From Thermococcus litoralis DSM 5473 (GTDB lineage Archaea; Methanobacteriota_B; Thermococci; Thermococcales; Thermococcaceae), in assembly GCF_000246985.2 (NCBI RefSeq), contig NC_022084.1:119994-183993 (forward strand): 64,000 nucleotides of DNA, written 5' to 3'. The translations under genes and the position numbers were made by a program. Shown in pieces: positions 26,561 to 36,092 of the stretch. The notes beneath the pieces are model-generated. The model did not search any database and was not told the DNA's origin. It was given only the letters and a program-made list of their open reading frames with translations. Position 1 is the stretch's first letter; each line of letters begins with the position of its first letter.

Positions 26561-27616
26561 CTACACGTTGTCTCCTTTTTTCCTCAATTCTTCCTCATAG
26601 ATAGTCCAGAGGACAATTAGAGCAGCTGGAATTCCGTGTTCCGTTGCAAAAGTCATGTAAGGAGCAAGATCAATGACATAGTCTGCGTATCTAAAAAGTC
26701 CCCTCGGGATGCCTTCACTCGAACCTATAAAAACCACAACTTCCTTGGCATAGTATAGGTCTTTTGCGAGGTTTTCTTTTACTTCAGAAACGCTGTGCCC
26801 CTTTGGATCGGTTATTATAAGCAACCTTTTGTTTCGTCTTTTGTCCCTTATAACTTGATAAAGATCCCACACGCTAACTGGGACTTTTTCCACTTTCCAA
26901 GGGTATGCCTCCCGCTGGATCTGATGCCTAGACTCCTGACCGATTTTTACACCTTTTATGAATTCCATCAGCTCATAGGCATCCATCTTCTCTTTAGGTG
27001 CTATAATGAGCTCTCTCACCTCAAAAGCTTGAGCGGCTCTCCCGATTTTCTCACCAAAATTTCTACAAGCCTTGTAATCACCCCAGTAGGGCATCTGAAC
27101 TATTGTAACTTTTTTAAAGAGCTTTCTTGCGTCTATCTTCTCTGGAGTAAACTTCTTCCATTCCTCTTTTCCGGTGATGGATATGTAAGCCCTATCTCCG
27201 ATGATTTCCACTAAAACAGCTTTATCTGGGAAGGTCAAGTCAACTTCAGCGTTTGTAAGCTCCTTTATCTTTCCCCCGAGGGCTACGTTAACATCAACAC
27301 TTGAAAACTCGTGTTTTCCTCTTCTTTTAGTTTTTACTGCAAAGCTTTCGCCTTCCTTTATGTAAGCAGCTATTTGCTCTGAGACGCTTAAGATGTCCTC
27401 AATTGTTGCAGGCACTTCAAAGAGCACGGGGATAACTCTCTCTATCTCGGGAATATCAAAAAGCTTTTGTTCCGCATCTTTATCTTCGGTTTCCACAAGA
27501 ACAAGACCAGAATACCCCTGAGGAGCTATCCAAACTTTGGCATCCTCAAGAACATCCTTAATATAATTGGCAGCAACAGCCTCCATTCCCCGCTGAGTTT
27601 TAATTAAAAACTTCAT
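26561..27616 (-). CDS. THUMP-SPOUT RNA methyltransferase
   Basis: A 351-residue protein from ATG 27616 (RBS GGTGG). Residues 1-160 form a THUMP RNA-binding domain (KFLIKTQRGMEAVAANYI; GKHEFSSVDVNVALGGKI); the C-terminal half is a SPOUT knot (VVVFIGSSEGIPRGLFRYAD, TFATEHGIPAALIVLWTIYEEE). Archaeal proteins of this build methylate tRNA or rRNA; target base unknown. Precedes the S3Ae-Pcc1-GAN-S15 group in the same direction. Confidence 0.83.
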   Translation of the reverse strand: MKFLIKTQRGMEAVAANYIKDVLEDAKVWIAPQGYSGLVLVETEDKDAEQKLFDIPEIERVIPVLFEVPATIEDILSVSEQIAAYIKEGESFAVKTKRRGKHEFSSVDVNVALGGKIKELTNAEVDLTFPDKAVLVEIIGDRAYISITGKEEWKKFTPEKIDARKLFKKVTIVQMPYWGDYKACRNFGEKIGRAAQAFEVRELIIAPKEKMDAYELMEFIKGVKIGQESRHQIQREAYPWKVEKVPVSVWDLYQVIRDKRRNKRLLIITDPKGHSVSEVKENLAKDLYYAKEVVVFIGSSEGIPRGLFRYADYVIDLAPYMTFATEHGIPAALIVLWTIYEEELRKKGDNV

Positions 27617-27651
27617 GAAAACCACCAAAAGCTAAGAGAAAAGAGAAATAA

Positions 27652-28254
27652 TCAAGCCTCTGGCTCTGCAAGAACCTTTATCTTTCTTATCTCAGCTCTC
27701 TTGAGTGGATATATCTTCTTGGCTTCTCTTGCTATTTCAGCAGCCATTTTTCCGTTAACTGCCTCAAGCACAAAGTCTGTGAAGTTAAGCTCCTCCGCCT
27801 TCTTACGGATTATGTTCTCCATTATTTCTCTGATAGCCCTCTCCTGGCTTGTCTGGATTCTTCTTATTGCTATAACCATACCCATAACTCTAAGCTTGTA
27901 GCCGTCCTTTGTTGTTATGTTGAAGATACCGTCAATTCTCGTGGTTCTTCTCCTAACAAGGCTTCTTATGTAGCTTCTCGCCAACTTGTGGCCCTTAAAC
28001 TTAGTGTAGGCGTTCTGCCCTTTAACGTCGTAAATCTGGAAGTAAAGCTTTACCTGACCCTTTGTGAAGTCTCCGGTTAAATCCTTCAAAGTGGTCTCAA
28101 TTACCCTCCCCTTTACCTTTTCGGGATCATCTGCGGGAGTTAAACCAATTTCCTTGCTCCCGAAAAATTCTGGAGCGTAAACTATATACCAGTTCTTAAG
28201 CTTCCACTTATCCCTTGCAGCGGCAGCCCTCTTCCTTGGGTTAGCTCTTGCCAT
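27652..28254 (-). CDS. rps3ae: 30S ribosomal protein S3Ae
   Basis: A 200-residue basic protein with the S3Ae/S1e signature ([40 protein letters not shown]). RBS GGAGGTG 5 bases before the ATG. It lies in the conserved rps15-GAN-pcc1-rps3ae cluster of Thermococcales. Confidence 0.96.
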   Translation of the reverse strand: MARANPRKRAAAARDKWKLKNWYIVYAPEFFGSKEIGLTPADDPEKVKGRVIETTLKDLTGDFTKGQVKLYFQIYDVKGQNAYTKFKGHKLARSYIRSLVRRRTTRIDGIFNITTKDGYKLRVMGMVIAIRRIQTSQERAIREIMENIIRKKAEELNFTDFVLEAVNGKMAAEIAREAKKIYPLKRAEIRKIKVLAEPEA

Positions 28255-28270
28255 CTTAACACCTCCAATT

Positions 28271-28516
28271 TCATTTCTTTATGACATCCTCAGCGATCTT
28301 GATTGAAAACACCAAATCATCCAGCGCTACTATCAAGCTTTCAATCTCACCAAGGTATTTAACTTTTGTTATGACTCTACCATCTTCCCAGTAAGTTCTA
28401 AATTTAAAGTTTTCTGGTAGATTCAGATTGTCCACCTCAACGGCCTCGGCAATTGCCTTGGCGATACTTTCATCCCCATACTCCCAAATTATCTCTGCCC
28501 TAGCTTTAATTTTCAT
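28271..28516 (-). CDS. pcc1: KEOPS complex subunit Pcc1
   Basis: An 81-residue protein from ATG 28516 (RBS GGTGGGA, inside the end of the upstream gene). Two beta strands, [18 protein letters not shown] and the [17 protein letters not shown] block are typical of Pcc1, the dimerising subunit of KEOPS that makes tRNA t6A. Overlaps the upstream nuclease gene by 11 bases. Confidence 0.88.
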   Translation of the reverse strand: MKIKARAEIIWEYGDESIAKAIAEAVEVDNLNLPENFKFRTYWEDGRVITKVKYLGEIESLIVALDDLVFSIKIAEDVIKK

Positions 28517-29933
28517 CTGTCCCACCGCTTGAGTTCTGCTCTTCAAGGAGCTTGTCTATTAGCTCAGCAAATTCGTCTATTTTATCTTTGGGAATTCTTA
28601 TGCCTGCTGCTATTGCATGCCCTCCTCCTTCTCCTCCAAGAATTTCTGCGGCTTTTCTTAAGGCTTCTCCCAAGTCATATCCTTTTTCAATTCCTTTTTT
28701 CGTCGTTCTAGCAGAACCTTTTACCAATCCGTCCTCTTCGCTGTCTGCTAGGACAATAACGGGTTTTTCTGGCTTTGCAAGCTGGGCATTTATCGCCATT
28801 GTTGCTGCTATTCCAACCATCGTGTCTTTGATGTTTTTGCCTGCATAGAATATGTAGGCATGTTCTTTTTCAACTGCATTGCTCCAGTTTTGTATCAGGT
28901 ATCTTCTCATCTCTATTTGCTCTCTCTTGTACTCATCCACGAGTTTTAATGCATCTTTGAATGCCTTCTCGTCCCCCAAGCATATTGCAACGCCCAAAGT
29001 GCCCATGTTAAGCCTTCCTGTAGCATTTAGGAGGGTAGCAAATTCCCTTGCCTCGTGCCTAGGGTCTCCCTCGGGATAGAGCTTAATTAGCACAACGTCA
29101 CCGATAAGCCTGTCAATGTCCTCTTTAGAAGCGTTGTTCTTAATCAAGTGAATAACAAGTGCATCGTGGAGCTTTCTTTTTTCCTCTTCTCTAAGCTGCC
29201 AGTACTTCATATCTGGATCAAAGCCCTTGCTGCGCAGGAATTCTATTGCATTTCTCAAATCCCCAGTAATACCCGGAAGCTCTGGATTTGACGCATAAGC
29301 AAGCATCTGAGCCAAAGTCCGAGTTTCTCTTCCAAAGAGCCTCAGTTCTTTGCGGAGTTCTATCAAGTCCAACTCTTTTGCATCTTCTACTATATCAAGG
29401 TTCATTCCATGAAATTGTCCGTCGATTTCCTGCATATCACCAACTGCACCAACCAAAGCCAAGTAGCTTAGGTCTTTGTTTCTTTCGTTTATCGCCCTTG
29501 CTATGAAGTAAGCAACACCAGAACCGCTCAAGTCTCTAACGCTATCTGCCCCAAATTGAGTGGGATTTACAAGTATATGGTTTTCTTGTTCGATTTCGCC
29601 ATCTTCTGGGGGATGGTGATCTGCTATAACAACACTAGCATCCTTTAGATAGTTCTCAATCAGCTTTATAGACCCGCTTCCAAGATCACTGAAAACATAA
29701 ATTTTCTGCTTTTCTTCTGCAAGCTCTTTTAACGTATCTTCCCCAAGCTGTTTCACTATGCTGAGATGAAAATCCGCACCTTCCCTAGCAAGCGCTTTTG
29801 CTAAAATTGCACCGGCAGTTATGCCATCTGCATCCCTGTGTGAAACAATACGGATAGTATGGCCTAACTCAATGTGCATTTTTATTAGCTCTGCACCTTC
29901 CCTAACCTTCTCTAAAAATGCGTTCTTATCCAT
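28506..29933 (-). CDS. GINS-associated nuclease GAN (RecJ/Cdc45-like DHH phosphoesterase)
   Basis: A 475-residue DHH-family protein. [14 protein letters not shown] (about residue 31), FSDLGS, IADHHPP (DHH motif) and VGAVGDMQ are the metal ligands of the first domain; [13 protein letters not shown] near the C-terminus is DHHA1. All catalytic residues are present, unlike in eukaryotic Cdc45. In Thermococcus the orthologue binds GINS and is a 5'-3' exonuclease at the replication fork. RBS AAGGTGG. Confidence 0.9.
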   Translation of the reverse strand: MDKNAFLEKVREGAELIKMHIELGHTIRIVSHRDADGITAGAILAKALAREGADFHLSIVKQLGEDTLKELAEEKQKIYVFSDLGSGSIKLIENYLKDASVVIADHHPPEDGEIEQENHILVNPTQFGADSVRDLSGSGVAYFIARAINERNKDLSYLALVGAVGDMQEIDGQFHGMNLDIVEDAKELDLIELRKELRLFGRETRTLAQMLAYASNPELPGITGDLRNAIEFLRSKGFDPDMKYWQLREEEKRKLHDALVIHLIKNNASKEDIDRLIGDVVLIKLYPEGDPRHEAREFATLLNATGRLNMGTLGVAICLGDEKAFKDALKLVDEYKREQIEMRRYLIQNWSNAVEKEHAYIFYAGKNIKDTMVGIAATMAINAQLAKPEKPVIVLADSEEDGLVKGSARTTKKGIEKGYDLGEALRKAAEILGGEGGGHAIAAGIRIPKDKIDEFAELIDKLLEEQNSSGGTDEN

Positions 29934-29964
29934 TATACCACCTTAATAAGGAAAAAGGTGAAAA

Positions 29965-30420
29965 TCAGCGAACGAGAAGCTTTGCTTGCTCTGGATCGTA
30001 TCTCCACTTTGCTGGTAGCTTTCCGGTTCTCCTGTAGTATTTTACAAGTCTCCTGATCTTGCTCTCAGTAAGCTGAAGACCCCTCATTGAATGGAGGTCT
30101 TTGGGATGCTGTTCTAGGTGCTTCCTAAGTTTGACTGCCTTTCTAATGAGGAACATTAAGTCCTCTGGAATCTCTGGAGCAAGGCCGTTCTCTTCGAGTA
30201 TCTTGGTTATTTTCTTTCCAGTGATGAGCCTAACACTCGGAATTCCATATTGGTCCCTCAAAATAGTGCCTATCATGGCAGCACTATAACCTTCCTTCCT
30301 AAGCTTAACAACAAGATTTTCAACTTCCTCAGCAGTGTACTCCACCCATGTAGGTGGGGCTGTCCTCGGTGGCTTCTTTGATCCAGACTTTCCTCTTTTT
30401 CTTGCATGCAACCTTGCCAT
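29965..30420 (-). CDS. rps15: 30S ribosomal protein S15
   Basis: A 151-residue archaeal S15 ([19 protein letters not shown] at the start; SIRG-type [20 protein letters not shown] at the end). ATG 30420 has GGAGGTG 6 bases upstream, so the three-codon extension is not used. First gene of the cluster running leftwards to S3Ae. Confidence 0.96.
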   Translation of the reverse strand: MARLHARKRGKSGSKKPPRTAPPTWVEYTAEEVENLVVKLRKEGYSAAMIGTILRDQYGIPSVRLITGKKITKILEENGLAPEIPEDLMFLIRKAVKLRKHLEQHPKDLHSMRGLQLTESKIRRLVKYYRRTGKLPAKWRYDPEQAKLLVR

Positions 30421-30524
30421 TTCCAACACCTCCCGGTGACGGCCAGCTACTGCCAGCCGCCCCTTATAAGATTGCCAATAGTGGGTGATAAAAGGGCTTT
30501 AAAAAGTTTGCCCTTGAGATGTTT

Positions 30525-30590
30525 TACTTTTCTCTTCCGAAAGCCTCGCCCTTTAGGGCGGAGATGCAGTAATTTAGGACTCAGCCTGAA
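30525..30590. repeat. Palindromic repeat, copy 1 (IS200/IS605-type end remnant)
   Basis: ttttacttttctcttc-cgaaagcctcgccc-ttta-gggcggagatgc matches 42238-42300 closely. The centre gcctcgccc/gggcggagatgc folds as a hairpin. It lies just upstream of the RHH-tnpB genes here and abuts the truncated tnpB in the other copy. Probably a transposon end or a dispersed remnant. Confidence 0.6.
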
Positions 30591-30648
30591 GGCAGGAAAG
30601 CGAAAAATATTTAAACCTTTAACACCATAATACACTATAGGGTGGATA

Positions 30649-30807
30649 ATGGTGAAAAGACTTGATGTTTATCTCCCTGATGAGTTAGACAAAAAGTTTA
30701 GAGAAGTTGTTATGAAAATGTACGGAAACAGGAGAGGTGCCTTGAGCATAGCCGTAGAACAAGCGATTAGAGACTGGATTAAAAAAGTTGAGAGCAAGGA
30801 AGAATGA
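30649..30807 (+). CDS. Ribbon-helix-helix protein encoded with TnpB
   Basis: A 52-residue protein: KRLDVYLPDELDKKFREVV is the DNA-binding strand plus first helix, GNRRGALSIAVEQAIRDWIK the second. RBS GGTGG, 4 bases before ATG 30649. Its stop overlaps the tnpB start as ATGA, so the two are translationally coupled. Probably a repressor of the element. The second tnpB copy in this window has lost this gene. Confidence 0.8.
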   Translation: MVKRLDVYLPDELDKKFREVVMKMYGNRRGALSIAVEQAIRDWIKKVESKEE

Positions 30808-32036
30808 AGCGAACAGTAACGGTTAAACTCCAACCTTCAAAGGAAGCCGAGAGAGTCCTCTTCGAGTTAGCCGATATTGGAGCGAAAGCTTGGAATGAAG
30901 TAAACTATCTGAGAAGGCAACTCTTCTTTAACCACGAGCCTGTGGATTTTAACAAAACAGAAAAAATCGTTTATGAGAAGTACAAGAAAGAAATAGGCTC
31001 GGCAACGGTTCAGCAAATTTGCAGGAAGAATGCCGAGGCCTGGCGTTCATTCTTCTCCCTAATCAAAAAGAAGAAGGAACTTCCAAAGTGGTTCAAGCCA
31101 AAACCACCGAACTACATCAGGGAAGGAGGCTTAATCCTCCTCAGGAATGACCAATACAAAATTGAGGGGAATAAACTAATCCTCAAAGGCCTCGGAAAGT
31201 TCAAAAAATTGGAAGTTCAGTTCAAGGGAAGAATACACTTGAAGGGTAAACAGGGAAGATTAGAGATAACTTACGACCCGATAAGGCGGAAGTGGTATGC
31301 TCACATCTCATACACGGTTGAGGAGAGGTTTTATGACCAAGAGTGGATCAAACTTCCAAAAGAACCTTTGGGCAACCTCTCCGCTGGAATAGACCTTGGA
31401 ATAAACAACCTAATGGCCGTCTACGTTGAAAACGGGGAGAGCTTTTTAGTGAACGGTATACCACTCAAGAGCATAGCCTTCTACTGGAGGAAGAGGATTG
31501 CCGAGTATCAGTCTAAAATCAACAAGTCGGGATGTAAAAAGAGCAGAAAGCTCACAAGAATGCATCAAAAGGCTAAGCTCCAAGCCAAACACTACATTAA
31601 CACGGCAGTAAGGCAAACTATTGAGAGGCTCTACCAGAGGGGCGTCTCCAGAATAATTGTCGGTTATCCAAAGGGCATCAGTAGGAATTCTGATAAGGGT
31701 AGGAAGCAGAATTATCTTCTTTCCCACGTCTGGCAGTTTAACTACATTATTAAACGTCTAAAAGAAGTTGCTGAGGAGTATGGTATTCGTGTTTTGGTGG
31801 TTGATGAGGCTTTTACTTCAAAAACCTGCCCCGTTTGCGGGAGGCCCCACGAAGGGGCACGTTTTGTTCGTGGTCTTTTTAAGTGTCCCGAGACGGGGCT
31901 TGTTTTCAATTCAGACTTAGTTGGAGCTTTCAACAAAATGATAACCCCGAGCCTCTCGGGTTTGTCGGGAGGTAGGGGTAATTGGGGGAAGGCCCTCCCA
32001 GAGGGGTTTGAGGAACCTGTTTCAGTTTGGGTCTGA
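30804..32036 (+). CDS. tnpB: TnpB RNA-guided nuclease (intact copy)
   Basis: A 410-residue TnpB. RuvC residues: D197 (GIDLGINN), D371 (NSDLVGAFN). At the canonical Glu site the protein reads IIVGYPKG (Gly287), but Glu335 lies in VDEAFTSKTC, the alternative position described for the rearranged-Glu TnpB/Fanzor group; so it may be active. The zinc finger has C342, C345 and C361, while the fourth ligand position lacks Cys (CPETG), with H349 a possible substitute. Coupled to the RHH gene. Its 3' end and the following 70 bases probably form the guide (omega) RNA. Confidence 0.9.
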   Translation: MKRTVTVKLQPSKEAERVLFELADIGAKAWNEVNYLRRQLFFNHEPVDFNKTEKIVYEKYKKEIGSATVQQICRKNAEAWRSFFSLIKKKKELPKWFKPKPPNYIREGGLILLRNDQYKIEGNKLILKGLGKFKKLEVQFKGRIHLKGKQGRLEITYDPIRRKWYAHISYTVEERFYDQEWIKLPKEPLGNLSAGIDLGINNLMAVYVENGESFLVNGIPLKSIAFYWRKRIAEYQSKINKSGCKKSRKLTRMHQKAKLQAKHYINTAVRQTIERLYQRGVSRIIVGYPKGISRNSDKGRKQNYLLSHVWQFNYIIKRLKEVAEEYGIRVLVVDEAFTSKTCPVCGRPHEGARFVRGLFKCPETGLVFNSDLVGAFNKMITPSLSGLSGGRGNWGKALPEGFEEPVSVWV

Positions 32037-32108
32037 ATGAGACCCCTCAAACCTTCCCGTCAATGGCGAGGGGTTAAAGCCGAACCCTCGCCGTTCACGG
32101 CGGGGAGG
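32037..32108 (+). ncRNA. Right end of the TnpB element / 3' part of omega RNA
   Basis: Downstream of tnpB, gaaccctcgccgttcacggcggggagga forms a GC-rich fold and is nearly repeated (reverse strand) at 40920-40997 beside the other tnpB. In this family the RNA runs from the tnpB 3' end through this right end into flanking DNA, which becomes the guide (here starting near 32109). Confidence 0.6.
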
Positions 32109-33090
32109 ATGTCAGAACATCTTTGTTGACAAGGTTCGGTGGGATTTCACCTTTGGCAAATGCTATTAGGTTCTTTGCAACCAGCTCCGCCATGCCTTCT
32201 CGTGCTTCATGAGTTGCGCTGCCTATGTGGGGAGCTAAAACAACGTTCTTCAACTTGAAAAGCTCCTCGTTATAGTAGGGTTCTTCTTCAAATACATCCA
32301 AGCCTGCTCCAGCAATCCACCCTTCTTTTAATGCTTTGATTAGGGCATTAGTATCGACAACTGCCCCTCTAGATGTGTTTATTAGGATTGCGTTGGGTTT
32401 CATAAGCTTGAGCTCCTTCTCTCCTATCATGTGGTAGGTCTCTTTGGTTAGGGGAACGTGAAGGCTTATAAAGTCGCTCTCTTTCAAAAGGGTTTCAAAA
32501 TCCACATACTCTGCGCCAATCTCTTCTTCTGCTTCAGGTTTACGTGTTCTTGAGTAATAGATGATTTTCATCCCGAACCCTTTGGCTCTCTTTGCGAGGG
32601 CCTGGCCGATTCTTCCAAAGCCCACTATCCCTAAAGTCTTTCCTTTCAATCCATATCCTAGAAACATTAGAGGATGCCAGCCGACTTCGCTTTTCTTCCA
32701 TTCGCCACTCCTCACAAAGGCATCAGCCTCTACAATTCTCCTCGCAACTGCTAGAAGAAGGGCAAATGCAAGGTCAGCCGTTGCATCCGTAAGGACTCCG
32801 GGAGTGTTTGTAACGTATATTCCCCTTTTTGTAGCCTCTTCTATGTCTATGTTATCATAGCCGACTGCATATTGGGCTATTATTTTTAACTTTGGAGCGT
32901 TTTCCAGTAGTTCTTTATCTACTTTGTCCGTTACAAGGGTCACTAAGGCATCAACCTCTCTGACTTTCTCTAGAAGCACTCCCCGTGGAGGTGCCTTCGG
33001 ATCTTTCCAGAGTTCTATTTCATAGAATTTCTCAATCATCTTAATTCCATTTTCCGGAATTTGTCGTGTTATAAACACCTTGGGCTTCAT
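32095..33090 (-). CDS. gyaR: Glyoxylate/hydroxypyruvate reductase GyaR
   Basis: A 331-residue D-2-hydroxyacid dehydrogenase. NAD(P) site [20 protein letters not shown] (about 152); catalytic Arg in [10 protein letters not shown], Glu in LDVFEEEP and His in [11 protein letters not shown]. Sequence agrees with the T. litoralis enzyme as I recall it. The last residues (TSSPP) are encoded inside the right end of the TnpB element, whereas relatives continue with a different longer tail. Function should be unaffected because the catalytic core is complete. Divergent from the aminotransferase gene; a promoter with tataaatat lies between. Confidence 0.95.
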   Translation of the reverse strand: MKPKVFITRQIPENGIKMIEKFYEIELWKDPKAPPRGVLLEKVREVDALVTLVTDKVDKELLENAPKLKIIAQYAVGYDNIDIEEATKRGIYVTNTPGVLTDATADLAFALLLAVARRIVEADAFVRSGEWKKSEVGWHPLMFLGYGLKGKTLGIVGFGRIGQALAKRAKGFGMKIIYYSRTRKPEAEEEIGAEYVDFETLLKESDFISLHVPLTKETYHMIGEKELKLMKPNAILINTSRGAVVDTNALIKALKEGWIAGAGLDVFEEEPYYNEELFKLKNVVLAPHIGSATHEAREGMAELVAKNLIAFAKGEIPPNLVNKDVLTSSPP

Positions 33091-33163
33091 GGTATTTCCC
33101 CTTCTAAGATAATGGTCAAAACGTATAAATATCTTTATGAAGATTAGTTAATGGTGATGTTGA

Positions 33164-34387
33164 ATGGATTACACAAAATACCTAGCCGGAAGGGCGAATT
33201 GGATTAAGGGCTCAGCTTTGGCTGATGTGATGAAAAAGGCTTCAGAACTCCAAAAGAAAGGGGTAAAGCTAATTTCTCTCGCAGCTGGAGATCCAGATCC
33301 GGAGTTAATTCCAAGAGCTGTTCTTGGGGAAATAGCAAAAGAAGTTCTTGAAAAGGAACCAAAATCCGTTATGTATACTCCGGCAAATGGAATCCCGGAG
33401 CTTAGGGAAGAGCTGGCAGCATTCTTGAAAAAATACGACCATTTAGAAGTTTCTCCAGAAAACATTGTTATTACAATAGGAGGAACGGGAGCATTGGATC
33501 TTCTTGGAAGGGTTTTGATAGACCCTGGAGATGTCGTGATAACAGAGAACCCATCGTACATAAACACATTATTGGCATTTGAACAGTTGGGAGCCAAAAT
33601 TGAGGGGGTTCCAGTTGATAACGATGGGATGAGGGTTGATCTGTTGGAGGAGAAAATAAAGGAGCTTAAAGCTAAAGGACAGAAAGTTAAGCTGATCTAC
33701 ACCATCCCGACTGGTCAGAATCCAATGGGCGTCACTATGAGCATGGAACGGAGAAAGGCACTACTTGAGATTGCCTCTAAATACGACCTCCTAATAATTG
33801 AGGACACTGCTTATAATTTCATGAGATATGAAGGAGGGGATATAGTCCCCTTAAAGGCTTTGGACAATGAAGGAAGAGTTATCGTGGCGGGAACGCTCAG
33901 CAAAGTCCTTGGAACAGGATTCAGAATTGGATGGATAATAGCAGAGGGAGAAATCCTCAAAAAAGTTCTCATGCAGAAACAGCCAATTGACTTCTGTGCT
34001 CCAGCTATTTCCCAATACATTGCCCTAGAATACTTAAAGAGGGGCTATTTTGAGAAGTATCACTTGGAAGGAGCACTGCTCGGTTATAAAGAGAAGAGGG
34101 ACATCATGCTGAAGGCTCTTGAAAATCACTTGCCAAATGCAGAATTTACAAAGCCAATAGCGGGAATGTTTGTTATGTTTTTCCTTCCAGAGGGAGCAGA
34201 TGGCATCTCATTTGCCAACGAGCTCATGGAAAGGGAGGGAGTTGTGGTAGTTCCAGGAAAGCCTTTCTACACAGACGAGTCTGGAAAGAATGCTATAAGG
34301 CTTAACTTCTCAAGGCCAAGCAAGGAAGAAATTCCAATAGGAATCAAGAAACTTGCTAAGCTTTATAAGGAAAAGTTTGGCGAGTGA
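33164..34387 (+). CDS. PLP-dependent aminotransferase (aromatic / 2-aminoadipate type)
   Basis: A 407-residue fold-type I aminotransferase. IPTGQNPMGVTMS, IEDTAYNFMRY and AGTLSKVLGTGFRIGW (PLP lysine) are diagnostic of the class I subgroup that includes archaeal aromatic, kynurenine and LysN-like enzymes; RLNFSRPS binds the substrate carboxylate. Divergent to gyaR, with which it could link glyoxylate and glycine metabolism. Exact amino acid specificity cannot be read. Confidence 0.88.
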   Translation: MDYTKYLAGRANWIKGSALADVMKKASELQKKGVKLISLAAGDPDPELIPRAVLGEIAKEVLEKEPKSVMYTPANGIPELREELAAFLKKYDHLEVSPENIVITIGGTGALDLLGRVLIDPGDVVITENPSYINTLLAFEQLGAKIEGVPVDNDGMRVDLLEEKIKELKAKGQKVKLIYTIPTGQNPMGVTMSMERRKALLEIASKYDLLIIEDTAYNFMRYEGGDIVPLKALDNEGRVIVAGTLSKVLGTGFRIGWIIAEGEILKKVLMQKQPIDFCAPAISQYIALEYLKRGYFEKYHLEGALLGYKEKRDIMLKALENHLPNAEFTKPIAGMFVMFFLPEGADGISFANELMEREGVVVVPGKPFYTDESGKNAIRLNFSRPSKEEIPIGIKKLAKLYKEKFGE

Positions 34388-34477
34388 ATTCTTTGTTTTT
34401 ACATTTTCTTCTGGGCCATCACATTCTCGATGGAGAGAAGGTTAGTTTGTTTTTAATGCACTCAGAAAAGTTCTTTT

Positions 34478-34565
34478 TGGTGCGGGGGCGGGGATTTGAA
34501 CCCCGGAACCCCTACGGGACGGGACCCTCAATCCCGCGCCTTTGACCAGGCTCGGCAACCCCCGC
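34478..34565 (-). tRNA. tRNA-Leu (GAG anticodon)
   Basis: Minus strand: acceptor GCGGGGG/CCCCCGC, T-loop GTTCAAAT, long class II variable arm (TCCCGTCCCGTAGGGG region), anticodon loop TTGAGGG giving GAG, and an encoded CCA end. Its TATA box (ttataaat at 34598-34605) sits 19 bases from the inserted IS. Confidence 0.92.
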
Positions 34566-34597
34566 AAGAGCGCCGTTTATTTGTCTTCTTAGTTTGT

Positions 34598-34605
34598 TTA
34601 TAAAT
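34598..34605 (-). promoter_or_regulatory. TATA box of tRNA-Leu
   Basis: ATTTATAA on the minus strand, about 33 bases upstream of the tRNA 5' end. The IS copy begins at 34625, just behind it. Confidence 0.6.
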
Positions 34606-34616
34606 TTTTCTGTCCC

Positions 34617-35503
34617 CTTTAACCGGGGCGTGTTTATAGTAACCTTTATTAGGGTTTTTGCTGAATTCTTTCAGGTGGTTGTCGTGATCCCCAGATGGGA
34701 TCACAAACTCAAAGACCCTGAAAGCGTGGCATTCATAATCCTCGACGTTTTAGCAGACTTCGAATCAGAAGGAAAGCTGAAGAACCTGCCAAAATCCAAA
34801 AAATTTCCAGTAAAAACAATACTGGCAATACTCCTCTTTAAACAATACTACAACCTACCCCTCAGAGACGCCCAGCACTACGGCAGAAAATTCTTCGGAG
34901 CAAACATTCACTACTCAACCCTCCACAACTGGGAGAAAAAGCTGAACCTCGAAGAACTGACAAACCACCTCCTGAAAAAACTCCAGAAATTACCCTACGC
35001 CAGCACTCAAGCAGACTCAACCATTATCACAAATAAAAAAAGGACAGAATAGAAGTTCAGGCAATAACGAGAATCCTGCCGGGTTTACTGTATCCGGTTG
35101 CTGTGAAGATCACAACTTCTGAGAACGAGCTGATTGAACTCCTGCCGGAGGGTTCTGGGAATTTTTATGCTGATGGGGCTTATGATTCAAAGAAAGTTCT
35201 GAACACTGTGGTGGAAAAGGGTTATCGGCCGATTGTTAAGAAAACTAAGAACCCTCCAGGTGGTTTTGGTAGTAAGAAGAGAGATAGAGTGTTTTCTGAA
35301 GAAGAGTACAGGCATAGGAATCCTCATGAGGGGTTCTGGGGTGCGTTTACAACGTGGTTTGGCAGTAGGATCCCCTGTTTTCTGAAAAAGACTACTGTAA
35401 CCCGAATTTTGCTTGGGGTAATGTGTTATGGTCTGAAAATCCTCCTCAGAGTCAAATACTGTTTAAATAACAGGGGGTGAAACTAAACACGCCCCCTTTA
35501 ACC
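34617..35503 (+). mobile_element. Insertion sequence, copy A, with target duplication
   Basis: The element itself is 34625-35495 (871 bp), with inverted ends GGGGCGTGTTTA and TAAACACGCCCC. It is flanked by the 8-base direct repeat ctttaacc (34617-34624 and 35496-35503), proof of a simple insertion. It lies between the divergent promoters of tRNA-Leu and tRNA-Lys. Almost identical to copy B at 42311-43181. Confidence 0.92.
34684..35480 (+). CDS. DDE transposase in two frames (recoded or broken), copy A
   Basis: Frame 1 runs from GTG 34684 (RBS CAGGTGG) to TAG 35052; frame 2, in the -1 frame, runs to 35480. Moving -1 at the A7 run 35035-35041 gives one ~265-residue protein: the join reads STIITNKKKDRIEVQAITRI. 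The first catalytic Asp (QADSTIIT) is in part 1, the second Asp (YADGAYDS) and the Glu (NPHEGFWG) are in part 2, so only the fusion can be active. Copy B has the same arrangement. IS family resembles IS4/IS5-like groups; not resolved. Confidence 0.8.
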
Positions 35504-35509
35504 GAAAGG

Positions 35510-35518
35510 TTTATAAAT
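35510..35518 (+). promoter_or_regulatory. TATA box of tRNA-Lys
   Basis: tttataaat preceded by the purine-rich accgaaagg (BRE), 28 bases before the tRNA. The right copy of the IS target duplication directly abuts this BRE. Confidence 0.7.
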
Positions 35519-35546
35519 AGCCTTCAATCCTTATTGGATTGGGCGT

Positions 35547-35624
35547 GGGCCGGTAGCTTAGCATGGTTAGAGCGGCGGACTCTTAATCCGCAGGTCGGGG
35601 GTTCAAATCCCCCCCGGCCCGCCA
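35547..35624 (+). tRNA. tRNA-Lys (CTT anticodon)
   Basis: Acceptor GGGCCGG/CCGGCCC, D-arm TAGCTTAGCATGGTTAGAGC, anticodon loop ACTCTTAAT giving CTT, T-loop GTTCAAAT, and encoded CCA. Complete cloverleaf. Confidence 0.94.
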
Positions 35625-35720
35625 AATAGGCTCTTCTACATGGAGTTCATGTTCCAAAAAATTTATGTATGATGCCGGGTTAATTAAACTAGGTAGTGGA
35701 TAGATCGGAGGAGATGTTCA

Positions 35721-36086
35721 ATGCAGCCTCATGAATTCAAGATAAATGAAGACGGTTTAAGAGCAGTTCTACCTCCAATGGAAGCCGAGATAATGGAGTA
35801 TATGTGGAAGGTGAAAGTTGCAACGGCTGGAGAGGTTTATGAATATCTAAAAGATAAGCATGAGAACTTAAGACGTTCTACAGTTAGTATACTAATGAAC
35901 AGGCTCTGTGAAAGAGGGCTATTAAAGAGAAGTGTGGATACGGGAAGAGGATGAATGAGATACGTTTACAGTGTGGCTACAAGCAAAGAGGAGTTTGAGA
36001 AGAAAGTTGTAGAGAGCATTTTGAATGCCCTCATGAGTAATTTTAAGGAGGCAACCGTTGCGTACCTCTCAAAGATAAAGAAGTGA
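35721..36086 (+). pseudogene. BlaI/MecI-type regulator interrupted by in-frame TGA
   Basis: Winged-helix protein: PPMEAEIMEYMWKVKVATAG and RRSTVSILMNRLCERGLLKR are typical BlaI/MecI blocks. After RSVDTGRG the frame meets TGA (35952-35954) and continues in the same frame as MRYVYSVATSKEEFEKKVVE to a TGA at 36086. Relatives keep this region intact, so one GGA-to-TGA change is likely. The ATG right after the stop could allow a separate C-terminal (dimerisation) piece. The M48 protease gene follows 6 bases on, the usual BlaI-protease pairing. Confidence 0.82.
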
Positions 36087-36092
36087 TAACAG

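Noticed and set aside
30447-30635. Minus-strand 62-residue ORF upstream of the RHH gene
   Set aside because: It crosses the palindromic repeat; only a short basic stretch resembles a TnpB N-terminus, so at most a remnant.
35952-35954. TGA in the BlaI-like gene as a selenocysteine codon
   Set aside because: Not a redox family, position is a Gly in relatives as I recall, and Thermococcales are not known to encode selenocysteine.
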